Source: Prostheceraeus crozeri
Lineage: Eukaryota; Platyhelminthes; Polycladida; Euryleptidae
Length of the DNA: 64,000 nucleotides
NCBI GenBank assembly: GCA_907163375.1
Contig: CAJQUW010013623.1
Location: 186,001 to 250,000 of the forward strand
Direction of reading: 5' to 3'
Made by a program: the position numbers and the translations under genes. This document shows positions 1-11,112 of this stretch, one piece after another; positions within the stretch are counted from its first letter, which is position 1; each line of letters opens with the position of its first letter. The notes beneath the pieces are model-generated. The model was not told the origin of the DNA. It searched no databases and saw only the letters and a program-made list of their open reading frames with translations.

Positions 1-1429
1 TTGGTCTAGCTTGTCCATATCTCAATCAATTATAACTACATGTTCCTCAGGACGCATTCTGCAAGATGAGGATGCAAAAACATATTTTTGAATTAATGGC
101 TCAAACTTTTATGGCTTTTCATTAAATAATAGTTACAAAAAAACACCACCTACTGATGGAAAAAGCACTCAGATTTGTGGATTAACTTGCACAAATCTAC
201 ATCAATTTACATTACATCTGCAGATAGTTACAAGTTTCATGTATGTTTGTAAACTAGCAACTGAAAAGTTTATTCGTCTTGAAAGGCAATAATTCAGAAA
301 AAGTCATTGGTATTGATGAGAACAATGAGGATGCTAGATGCAAATGATGCAACGCATTCTTCTTCAAATTGATCGGCGTTTGATAAGTGCGTCTGAAATT
401 TCATTGGAGCAAGCGAGTTTACTGAAAACCCATGTATGTATGTTTTTGTACTTCGGAAAGATTCGTGTCTGAAATTGAAAGTTCAAGAAATTACGCTAGA
501 GCGTGATAAGTGTGAAAGGCGCTACTGGCCCATCATGATATTCTTATTGTAGTAACTACAGTACTATTTTTCACAGGTTAATATACATCAGGCATGAAAT
601 CAGTAAATCTGATTCCAAACATTGTGCACCATGCATACCTTCAAATCAACATTATGAAATTGGAAGATTATTTCTTTTCGTTATTTTAATCATCTGCAAT
701 GATGCACTTATGTCAATCAGTCATAACTTGCAACTCATGAAAATCATCAATATCATTGTGTAATGCAACGTCATTTTCTAGCAAAGAAATCGATATATTT
801 TACGCACTGAACCAAGTATATTCCTCTATCGCAATAAATTTTTTAACAACAAAATCCGAACTTAGGAAACGTCTACACTGAATGACGAATTTAGAAACAA
901 TTATCTGCAGTCCCCTGAAATTGTTGGTGCTTCTATAAAAACTCATGTTTGTTCGACTTCATATAGTTTCGCTTGCTTCGCAAACACTTCGTGGTCTAGC
1001 GATTTTCTATTTCGTAGAATCGATCAGCATTGTATCGTGTTCGACACAGTGAAGCAAGATTAGGAAAGGATACGCTATTATTTCATTCACAAAACGCTCA
1101 CCATTAAATATGCAAAGAGAGAAGATCAACCCATTATGTATGGCTAAAGTTAAATATTCCTAAGAATACAAATGGTCTAATTTTTAAATCCAGAACACAC
1201 GGAAGTTAACGAAAGTAAGTAGTCAATATATAACGCGTGTTACTCAGAAAAAAGAGCGAAAGCATGCAAAGGCAATATAAGTAATAAAGGACCCTCATAC
1301 ATGTAATTATGTTCATAAATATCAGGGTTCGTACAAATTTTCCAGTACTTCCAGATTTTCCAGAAAATTTTCATAAATGTTCTATGAGACAAAAACATTA
1401 TCTAATTATTCTCATCATTATCCATTTAC
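1..1429. other. AT-rich non-coding stretch
   Basis: I see no open frame with coding character, RNA gene or clear repeat structure here. It probably lies in an intron of, or beyond, the minus-strand LIG1 gene, whose catalytic exons should be further left. Confidence 0.4.
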
Positions 1430-1670
1430 AGTTCATTTTCGTCTCCCAATAAATCAAATGAATATCTAATTGGCTTTTGTGAATCACTGAATTACATGCC
1501 TCATCTGTACATGAAGAAAATCTAACTGATGTAGGCTCTCTTAGGCGAGCGAACAATGATGACTGAAAGTACGGTGCAAGGCCATAGCAAATCATATAAG
1601 CAGCCTTGTTAGGACGAAGTTGAAATCGTTTTGCAATTTCCGGACTGTCCGTGAACATACTTTCGAAAGC
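1430..1670 (-). pseudogene. Fragment of a conserved transposase-derived-like protein
   Basis: The minus frame reads FESMFTDSPEIAKRF, then KAAYMICYGLAPYF, then SQLDIHLIYWE. This pattern (DS-x-IA, K-x-AY, GLAPYF, QLD-x-H-x-x-YW) resembles a family of large uncharacterised, probably hAT-transposase-derived animal proteins that usually carry an SFDESLN-type segment between the last two blocks. Here that segment reads FSSCTDEACNSV, so the copy looks degenerate. It is short, has no neighbouring matching exons that I can see, and is most likely a transposon or pseudogene relic in non-coding DNA. The family assignment is from memory of the pattern only. Confidence 0.33.
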
Positions 1671-1829
1671 ATCGTTGAGGTCAATGCAACTGTTGTACGA
1701 AAAATGATGCTTAATATCATGTTTAGACACCAAATAACTTCGGTTTTCAGAATCTCGTCTGATAAACGAATGATTGAAGTGTTGATTGAGATGCAGCAGG
1801 TTCAGGTGAAGATGTGGTGACGCATTCAA

Positions 1830-3190
1830 AATGGCGTGCTGAATCGGTGGTGATATGAGATGTTGGTTGCTCTCAATTTGGTGGTCACTGCGAGTTATCT
1901 TTATACATTGAGCTATTTGTATGTTTATGGAAGTTCAGTTTCTATGCTTACTTCCACTAGAATGACTCTGAAGTTTTCGAATGCCCATGTTAAGGAAATG
2001 GCTTCACCGCCACAAGGACGGCACATGAATGAACATCATTTTTTTCAGGCGATATCCATTGACTGTACTTAGGAAATTTTTCCTTTTCTTCCCACTTCTT
2101 AGAGTACTCTGATTTTCTTGGCATAAATGACGTGCTACCTGAAATAAAATTAGAAAAATCGCTATATGCTACATAGCGGTTTATAGACTGCTTATATGAC
2201 GGCAAATCATGGTATTCGGAAGCGATAAAAACCTTCATTTGACCACCACATGACGGTGTCCGTAGCGGATTTCTTAACTAATTTTCTAACGCATTTTTAC
2301 AATTGAGCAATTCACTTCAACCATGTGATTGACTTCATTGGCCATCTAGCAATGAGCTGCTCATGGGACCATCAATAGTCAAAATGGCAACTTTACGTCA
2401 GAATCCACCTTAGGGCTGAGTCGAAGAATAAGAGCAGTAAAAGTACAGCCATCTCCTACACTATCATTTACAACAGGGTCGTTGGAATATTTTGAAAATT
2501 TAAGCAACTAAAGCGAATTGTCGAACTACACTACCCACTTAATAAGACATTTATTTTCATTGTGTTTAAAATAGAGTTGAAGCTCCTAGCTTAGTCCTCT
2601 TCATTGTTCCTTCAATATGATTCACAGGCTAAAAAAAGTAAAAAACATTAAAGATCTGTTAAATAATCCTGTTGACCCTCATTCTGCTAAAAATAAGAGT
2701 GTCGTCTTCGAAAAAATAATTTCTGATAACAAAAATCTTCATAAAGTCATCAAATAGTATTTCTGATGACATTTTAATCTTCACCTGAAACTACAATAAC
2801 GTAAAAATCCGACAGACTCTGCCTTAATAACATATAAGTAGAAACAGTGGTGGTCAACTTTAGGATTTACGATGATCATAAAAACAAGATAATATGAAAA
2901 ATAAGAGTAACATATACAAAGCACATGCATATTTCAACAGCATACATATTTTGAAATACAAATCAAAAATTTCTACAGATCTTTTGGACTCATGTTGGAT
3001 TATCGAGCCTTCAGTACATTGCAAATTGTCTGGATTGGATAATAGGAACATCATTGACATAGACTTTCTCCCATATATGACAATTCGATGCTCCAAACGT
3101 GAGAGCTAACACTCTGTGAAGGTAGCCATGATGTCAATGAAATAAGGTGAATATACCTTACTGGGCGATCACGCATCTATTTATTCTATT
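1830..3190. other. Non-coding stretch, nothing recognised
   Basis: The open frames are short (70-82 codons), overlap on both strands and are AT-biased. I see no domain, repeat or RNA gene. Confidence 0.4.
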
Positions 3191-4080
3191 ACACAAACTA
3201 GTCTCGTGGACAGAAATCGATCGCTAGACGGCTTATGATTGGCGAAACTGATTGGTCGAGCGCTGCAAGGTCAACATCGGCGATTTTACGGAGGGTGATG
3301 CTGCATCGATGTCTGCTTTGACGAAGCGCTGAACTCGTCGCCAGCCTCGACACCCGCTTTCCCGACCACGACATCCTCACGCTCTTTGGCATCATAACCA
3401 CAGAATTAGATTCATCTGCGCGCGCTTCGAAGCAGATAAACAAAATATTTAATTCTGTGCCTGACACTCTCGAAGAGCGCGCTGACTACGGCGACTCGCA
3501 GGTCGAAAAGTGGTGCACCAAATTCAAACTACCCGAGGCCACGGCGAAGCTGCACTTCCACAGCTTCATCGAGTTCGTCCTTAACATCCCGAGCCTTAAG
3601 ACATGCAAACCGCTGGTGACCAGTGCATAAAGGTGCTATCGCAGGAGAAGCGGCTCGCCATGTACCCAGAGGTCACCGAACTCATGGAAATTGCCATGAC
3701 TGTTCCACTCTCGACGGCCTGACCGAGCGCGACTTCTCTGCCCTGAAGCGCGTTAAGTCTTTCATGCTCAACTGCCTGCTCACTGCCATGCTCAACGCGC
3801 TACTGCAGATCTCGCTCAATGGATCGCGCGTTTTGAGCGACGAACAGGCGAACGCGATCGCTGAGAAGTGGCTTGGTGAGAACAAGCGCAGCAATGCCAC
3901 TCCTCGCGGCATGAAGGATGTACTGGTATATGGTAAGAAGCTCAAGGAACAAAAAACGGTGCAGAAAACCGAGGTGGACAACGACTTCGAGGGCTTTGCC
4001 GAGGAAGATGCATCGCAGCCGTGGCACTCGGCGGCAGCGTTCGACGATGACATTACCACTACATTTTGGAAGTAGATGAC
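3190..4080 (+). pseudogene. hAT-transposase-derived (ZNF862-like) pseudogene
   Basis: This block is clearly more GC-rich than its surroundings and reads, across shifted plus frames, as the C-terminal half of a hAT-like protein. Recognisable pieces are FPDHDILTLFGIITTE near 3355, YPEVTELMEIAMT near 3665, and the hAT dimerisation signature ERDFSALKRVKSF with LNALLQISLNG at about 3727-3825. The last open piece (3623-4075) ends at a stop. The C-terminal dimerisation module is typical of ZNF862/KIAA1586-type proteins. Frame changes, lack of introns and isolated composition suggest a retrocopy or an old transposon body. There are no visible terminal inverted repeats. Confidence 0.6.
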
Positions 4081-6050
4081 TGGACATTTGAGAAGAAATA
4101 AATTCGCGACAGCCTACCCATTGGTTTTCTAATCAGATTTTTTTTGCACATGGTGTATGCATAGATGCATATACAAAATGAAAATGACCAATGAAACTTT
4201 ACTGCATCCTAGGCAGTACCTGTGGTAATACTGAGCTAGTAACACGTCATGTAGGTACATGCTATAAAGTGCGGACATGGTTTCAGGGAATATCAACGTA
4301 GTGCTCGTAGAAAATCTAGATCCGATCATATTCATTCATAAAATGACAAAACTGAAGATTTTATCATCAACGATAGTGCTCAAAAGATCTCTAATTATGA
4401 ATTTTAGATGGAAAACTTTCGGATCCCTTCAGGGTCCCTAACATTTTCCTTAAGTAAACCTGCATGTAAGACATCAACTGTATCCAAGAAATCACACAAT
4501 TTCATTAAAAATTTTAATTTCCGATTTATGATTCCGTTTTCGGTTCGATTTAAATTTTCAATGACAAATTGTTTTCGAATTCTTGTAAATTATTCAATCC
4601 CACAGAGTATATTCATTCATCATCCGTGCTCTAATTCACGTCAGCTTTCATATTAGACGGAAAAAATTGATTACAAATAGTGATTCATCGGCAATCAATG
4701 CTGTCATGGATAAACTTACTGCATAGTAGAATGGAATTATGTCCCTTTCTTTGTTTGTTTAGTCTGACTGTCTGTCTCTTGCTTTTTTATCTTCAGTTAT
4801 TTTAAATCTTTCAGAAGTCTGAGATTCTGAAGTCGAATAATTACTTTCTGATGAACGCTAGAACGCCAACACATGACAACAACCCTAATGGTCGAGTGAG
4901 CCGGGATACCTCACAGAATGAATGAGTGATATTCCAGGACTTCAGCCTTTCTGTTCCGACCGAAACTACGCACAATGACTTCCTGACGCTCATATAGGAG
5001 GTTCGGTGTTGTTTGAACGACTAGAAGTGATCAGATGAAACAACATACGAAAACATACTAGTTCTCGTTCCTAGAAAATCAATTACGGTTGTCTCTTATA
5101 AAATCGGATGCAGTCTCAGAATCTGATCGATTTCGCATTACCATTATTGCAAGTTTAAATCAGGGATGAGAACGGGGAAACAGGGGCCCTTGTTTCATGT
5201 TTCCATGGGGCACATAATAGATAAGAATGAAGAATGCATTAGACAGATCTATTGAGGCCCGCGGTATTCCGTGGATACTCGGCAAGTTCTCATCACTGTT
5301 TAAATTAAAAATTATATTTTTGTGAATTGTAATTCAAAATTTTCATTTATTCAGTCAGTTATGTTATTGTAATAACATTGCCATTTCTATCATGTCAATA
5401 CATAAAAACTACGGTGATCGTAGGGCAACAGTTTCCTTTCGATTGCATCCAGATTCCGTACTAGTGCAATGATTACATATGACTTATGCCATCAAGAAAA
5501 TGACTATTATTTTCAACGGAATAAGTCTCAAGAATGAACATTGAAGAGCTTTTAATTGAATTGAATTTAAGCAGGCCTATTAGTTCAAGACAAACATAGT
5601 AATTAATAATTACTTAATCCAATTCAAAACAACTTTATCGGTCAAAACAAGATGAACAACTACTAATTATGCATCTCCCTTTGACCGATCAAGTTCTGAG
5701 TTCGCCCAATACGTCTGCCGTGAAGATCTTGAGTTTGAAAGAGTACTGCAAGTATGCAAAATCAGCGCTGTGACTTTCAGTCTGCAAAACAAGACCTCAT
5801 TTGCCTGATATTAAATCACGAAAGCAGTAAGTTAGCGGATCAAATAGGACTCAGTCATTAACAGATTCAAGTCTCCATCACATGAAAATATTTTTATCAT
5901 TCTAATCTAAACTGGTTTCAATTAGCCTATAAAGATAAACAAAAGCTTCCTCGAGAAAAGCAGTTCAAAGGAATAACTTTAATTGACAACCAGTTCAAAG
6001 GAAATTTCAACCGTTATTTATACACGGTCGCCAATGCATAAAAATTAGAA
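4081..6050. other. AT-rich non-coding stretch
   Basis: Nothing recognisable on either strand. Only short AT-rich ORFs occur. Confidence 0.4.
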
Positions 6051-6054
6051 AACT

Positions 6055-8420
6055 ATGTATAAAACATCTAGAATCCACGCAATCGAGCGGTCAGATCTTA
6101 GAGAGAGGAGATCTGCGCCAAAAATAAAACTGGGTAAGAATGAAGAAGCAGCAAAAGTTTACAGCGACTACGTTGACAAAGAGGCTCATCGTATGGACTC
6201 TGTTGCAGAGGTAGCGAGATGGACGGCCATGATGGATCTGTGGAAGGAAGCAGTAGAGAAAGTGTGTGGTGTAATTAAAGGCTCTCCTAGGCATTAAGTG
6301 ACCTGATGGTGGAAACAGGAGACTAAAAAACACAAAGACAAAGAGAAAGCGAAGAGAAGAGAAGAGCTGAAGACAAAGAGAAAGCTGTTCCTGACATGGC
6401 ATCAAACACAGTCGCAAAAGGAAAGAGAAGCGCACCTCCCGGCTAAAAAGAAGACTACGTTTGTTGTGTGGAAGGCGCAAGAGAGCAAAAGGCGTCAGTT
6501 CACAGAATAGCTGGAGAGTGAGGCTGTTGGGAAAAATTTCTTCCGCATTGCCAAACAGATGTCAAACGAGCCGTTGGATGTCACGGGTGGAATCTGTATC
6601 AAGGAGAATGGCAACATTGAATTTGGTGATGGAAAAGTTAAGAAAATGTGGCAGACTTATTCACATAAGCTCATGAATGAAGAGAACACTTCGAATGCCT
6701 TCACAATTTGCGACTTGGTAGCTGGTCCACATCCTCGTATCGAAAAAGATGAAGTAAAGTCAGCACTTGACAAGATAGCACCCAGAAAGGCGGCTGGTCC
6801 GTACGCAGTTGTTTCTGAGATGATGCAGGTATCAGAGTTTACGAGTTTAGATTGGCTAACCGCGATATCAAATGACATCATCGCAGGTGGCGGAAGAATG
6901 TCGCCTGAATGGAAGATCAGCGCTTCGATACCTTTGTATAAAGACAAAGGAAAGGAGATCCCTTACAAAGCAGCTCCTACAGATCAATCAAGTTTTTGGA
7001 AAACGGCATGAAAGTCATAGAGTGGATTCTGGGAGAACGACTGAGAGAGCTTGTGGACATCAGTCAGATGTAGTTAAGCTTTGTTACCGGAAAGAGCACT
7101 TCAGACACCGTATTCATTTTAAGGTAAATTCAATAAAAGGAAGGACAAAGAAAAAGATCTCTTCCTTGCTTTCGTGAATCTGTAGAAAGCCTTTGATCGA
7201 ATACCAAGAAAAGTGGTTCGCTGGTCTCTTGGAGTGGCTGGTAACAGCTCTGATGTCACTTTACAAACACGCTCGCACATTTGTCAGGACACGGTTTGGC
7301 GACACTGAAAATTTCCTCGTGAACGAAGGAGTGCATCAGGGATCTGTCCTTATCCCTCTTCTGTTCGCCGATATTGTGGATCGGGTGACGAAGACCGCTG
7401 GTGTTCGTCACCCAAAGGGATTGCTTTATGCTGATGACCTAGTGCTGATACCTCAGTAGAGGGCTTGAAGTTGAAGTTGTTCTCTTGGAAAATAAGTTTG
7501 ACATCAGATGGAATGAGAGTCAACGTTGACAAGACGAAGATCATGGCGCCATGTAAGGTACCTCTAGCAGAGCCTGGAGAGTGGTCATGCGGAGCTTGTA
7601 GACAAGGGGTGGGCCCGAATTCCATCAGGTGCGGCGTGTGCGACCACTGGATCCACAAATGATGCAGTGGAGTGAAGGGAACTTTTAACGCAGCAGTGTC
7701 TCATTTTGCATGCACAAGGTGTTCTGGAAGACCTGAGGCAGACTCCGAGTGAGTTGGTTGGTTAAGTAAAGGTGGTGACCGTTTCAGCTCAGTTAAGTCC
7801 TTCTGTTGCCTTCGTGATATGATGAGTGCCGCAGGTGGATCCGACCGTGCAATGACTTATTGACTAAGGTGTGGACGGAGAGAGATCCATGAGCTTGCAC
7901 CTTTCCTGACATCCAAAGCTCCCACCTTGAAAATGATAGGCCAGGTGCATTCTGCTTGTGTCAGTAACGCGATGATCTACGGGAGTGAGACATGGGCCAT
8001 GAAAAGTGATCATATCATGACGATTGAAAGAACAGAAAAGACAGTGGTGAGAAGAATGTGCGGTGTGAGGCTTGCCGATGGACACAGTACTGAAGAAATA
8101 GAAAATAAAGATGAACCTAGAATGCAAGTCCGAACTTCTGCGGAGAAGACTGAGGTGGCATGGCCACATTCTGAGAAGAGATGCGAATGATTGGACGAAA
8201 AGATCTTTCCAGTTGGAGGTTGAAGGCAGAAGGCCGAGAGGAAGACCAAGGAAAACATTGTCGCAAGTCATCTTCGAAGATCTTCATGCAATGAATGTGA
8301 ATCCAGCAATGGTCTACAATCGACAGGAGTGGAGGCGCGCCATCAGAAAGCAACAACCGTTTGACCCCGTTAGCGTGGACAATGACGAAAAACGGCGAAG
8401 CAAGCAAGTAAGTATGTGCT
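6055..8420 (+). mobile_element. Decayed LINE (RT ORF), copy 1
   Basis: A non-LTR retrotransposon reverse-transcriptase ORF in several shifted plus frames. In order: a Lys-rich linker (6055-6480); RT fingers with VKSALDKIAPRKAAGPYAVVSEM (about 6750-6830) and SPEWKISASIPLYKDKG (6900-6950); palm with VHQGSVLIPLLFAD (7330-7375) and LLYADDLVLI (7420-7450); a Cys/His knuckle CGACRQGVG...RCGVCDHWIH (7588-7660); and a C-terminal segment with IYGSETWAMKSD, RRLRWHGHILRRDAN and RRPRGRPRKT (7970-8270). I count at least five frameshifts or stops, and the endonuclease end is missing, so it is dead and 5'-truncated. Clade is unresolved (RTE/Nimb/CR1-like). Related fragments lie at 39.3 and 41.2-43.4 kb. Confidence 0.85.
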
Positions 8421-10379
8421 TAACAAATCTGTCTAAGCTATCTGGTAACAGATACTCTAGTTTATACCATAGGTGACTGAGAATCCTAGTTTAGATATCA
8501 CCCAAAAACAGGGGTACTGAGGGAGGATGCTAATGGAACCCTTGCTAAGGTCGATACACTTGCGATAACATACATCGTTGCTAAAAAGAGAAAATGGCTC
8601 CATTAGCAAACAACATCTTCAAACTATCATTCCTGAAAGGGTTTTGTGGGCACAAGAGATCTGACCGACCTTCACCATGGCCTTCCTCAACTACTTATAT
8701 TCGGGCATGCAATCAATCTTTAGAAAAATACTTCCAAATGCTTCTGTTGCTGTAAAGAAAATCTTCCTTCGTGAAAAAAGTACATCTTCAAATTTCTCAA
8801 ACAGATTACTTTAGTCTTGAACTCGTAAATGTTCACCACTTCTCTTGTGAAGTTGAGCCTCTTGCTCCCTGTAAAGGTAGACATAGTAGCACATGCTAGG
8901 TAGAAACACACCCGATTTTCTCAGGCGATATACTGAAATGCAAATGCAGCTGGTAGTCCATGCTGAAAATTGATCTCATAAATATAGCATTATAGATTAG
9001 ACTGTGGAATCCCAGACATCATGGATTACAGATTTTGAGTCACCTATTGCAGAAAGCAAATTATAATGGAAGTTATCACACTATCGTGATTTTAAATCAA
9101 GATAATTAAGATATTGTATACTACTCATCAAATATAATTTAGTAGCCCTTTCTATACGTAAATCTTCATTCTTCCCCGAATCAAGAAAACTGATGGCGGG
9201 CTTTCTTCGCCTCAAACATCAGTGACAATAACTTAACGATTTCATCATTGATGATCAGATTACATGATGTAACTTGCAAAGTCATTCAACTTCTGACAGT
9301 GAAAAATTCAGGCTTCTTTTATTTCATGCACTACGAGTACATGGACTGAACAGCTGCGTCGCAGTCACATCACTTCTGTCTTTTTGGTAGTTCTCATTTG
9401 TATTTAATAGGAATCAAAATAAGACGAATTGACGAGCAGCATTGGCAGAACCAATTATATGAACTCAGAATTTATCGGAATCTCATCCCATGTGTACTAA
9501 TTATGATGCTAAAACATATGTGAGCGTATTGAGCTGTCCCCTTTTAGTACAAAACGAAATCAATAAGGGCAAGTTGTGTATCTAAATAACTAAAAATAAG
9601 CACATTAAATGTAGAGGCTCCTCTTTCAAATAATAATTGTATGATTATCTGCAAAATATTTTATTGATCTAATTCCATAGAAATTAGATTTTGAAGGTAG
9701 CCAAAGCACAATTAAGAAAATGTTGAAAAAATGCTTAAATGTGAAATGCCAAATTATTTTATTAAAGATCATTAACAACCATATTGGAATTTCCAGACTC
9801 TTATTAGTTGTCATAATGTGATCGATAACAATCATATTCGACACTCAACTCATGCTGAAAGTCGATGGGCTTCTCTGAAAGTTGCTACATGCAAGTTTGA
9901 AAAAGTAGCTATATATTTTTTTATATAATTATATATTTATATAATTTTTTAGTATATAATTTATATTTTTATATAATTATACATTATATATCTTTATAAA
10001 ATTTTTATTTAATTTCATTGACTCCGGTATTTGATTTTTAGTTTTGTTAGCTTGCTCTAGTCAAGATCATGCCAAATAATTCTGCGAGAGCAATGACTTA
10101 AGCTTCGTAACTTATCGACGAGGCAGTAATCAGTAAATGACGATGCATGAGCGGCCACATAATGAATGATATTTATTGTATGCATTTGTCAATGCTTGTA
10201 GAGTTAACAAAAAATCAGAAAAAAGCAATGTATGTATACGCATTCCTATTCAAAGATGCTGCTTTTGCTGATAGTACAGCTCGTTTCAGTTGTTTATGAG
10301 ATGAACCTTGTCGAAGACTCCAGTGAGTTGAAACGTTGATTGTACTTTGTACATATTATATAATTATTATTATACAATA
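8421..10379. other. Non-coding stretch with AT microsatellite
   Basis: No gene is recognised. Positions 9910-10010 are a nearly pure A/T run built on TATATAATT-like steps. I searched by eye for the next LIG1 exon on the minus strand and did not find it. Confidence 0.45.
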
Positions 10380-10566
10380 ATCTCCGTGGCACAAGGGTTA
10401 AGTGCTTGGCCTAGCGATCTTTTGGTCCAGAGGTCGAGCCCCGAAGGTGTCATTGGAAGTCGGCAGGAAGGGCATCCGGACTAAAAGTAGTGCACCGCTC
10501 CGTAAGTCGGACTATGTCAGCACCGTCCAAGCTCCAAGTATGGGGAGTAGTGACGTAAAAGCTTAA
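10380..10566 (+). mobile_element. tRNA-derived SINE with LINE-like tail
   Basis: The head (10381-10441) looks tRNA-derived. TGGCACAAGGGTTAAG fits a pol III A box, and GAGGTCGAGCCCC, about 35 bases later, fits a B box. It is followed by GGCAGGAAGGGCATCCGG (10462-10479), a block widely shared by SINE bodies and LINE 3' ends, then a tail CAGCACCGTCCAAGC...GGGGAGTAGTGACGTAAA. The tail recurs at 29756-29802, which supports an interspersed family. It lies just outside LIG1 exon 10. Confidence 0.75.
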
Positions 10567-10825
10567 TCATATTATTATAAAATAATAAAAATTATAACAT
10601 TATTATATTTTTCATGGCTAAAATGAACTCGGGAGAGCAGAAACGAGTTTTGAACCATTATTGTGGTTGCGACGTATGTATTTTGGCGCTTTGTCTAATA
10701 GGGCCTATTTCTTTGATTTCTATTGGATAAATACCCATGCTATTTATTGCCAAGTAAGATTGTGAAATGGTCATGCAAATGTGGCCAAAGTACATCAATG
10801 TGAGATCTTGTCAAAATCAACTTAC

Positions 10826-11112
10826 GGTTCATTATATTTCCAAATTGCATCATCTATAGGATCATAATTTGATTTAGAAGGATTGTACTCTTTCTCAGAG
10901 TTCGTTGACTTGGTGTCTGCTTTCGCGAAGCCAAAGTTTTTCGTCGGTTCAGGCTTTTTTACATCCACTTCACTCACAGTTGCATTGACGGATTTTTCGG
11001 CAGATTCAGTTTTCAAGGAAGTCACTTCTGTCTTAATTCTCTTAGCTGCAGGCGTCTTCGATTTGGAAGATTCTTTCTTATTCGCGGGAGCACCACTCAG
11101 CTTCCTCTTTTT
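10826..11112 (-). CDS. LIG1: LIG1 exon 10: NLS-rich and conserved pre-DBD segment
   Basis: Acceptor TTTGCAG then AAA AAG AGG AAG; donor CC|GTAAGT at 10825-10824. Encodes 95 codons plus 2 nt. It starts KKRKLSGAPANKK (basic NLS-like), continues through a Lys/Ser/Thr-rich region, and ends in the block YNPSKSNYDPIDDAIWKYNE that is diagnostic for LIG1. It enters in phase 0 and leaves in phase 2. No exon completing the codon was found further left. Confidence 0.9.

Noticed and set aside
2860-3109. Overlapping 78- and 71-codon ORFs on both strands
   Set aside because: No domain, AT-biased codons, mutual shadows.
10290-10350. GATGA...GTTGAAACGTTG resembling a worn hammerhead motif
   Set aside because: No complete CUGAUGA box and no supporting stems.
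8421-10825. Search for the next LIG1 exon (VPYLA...TFE-like)
   Set aside because: No acceptor with a fitting frame was found, so it probably lies further left.
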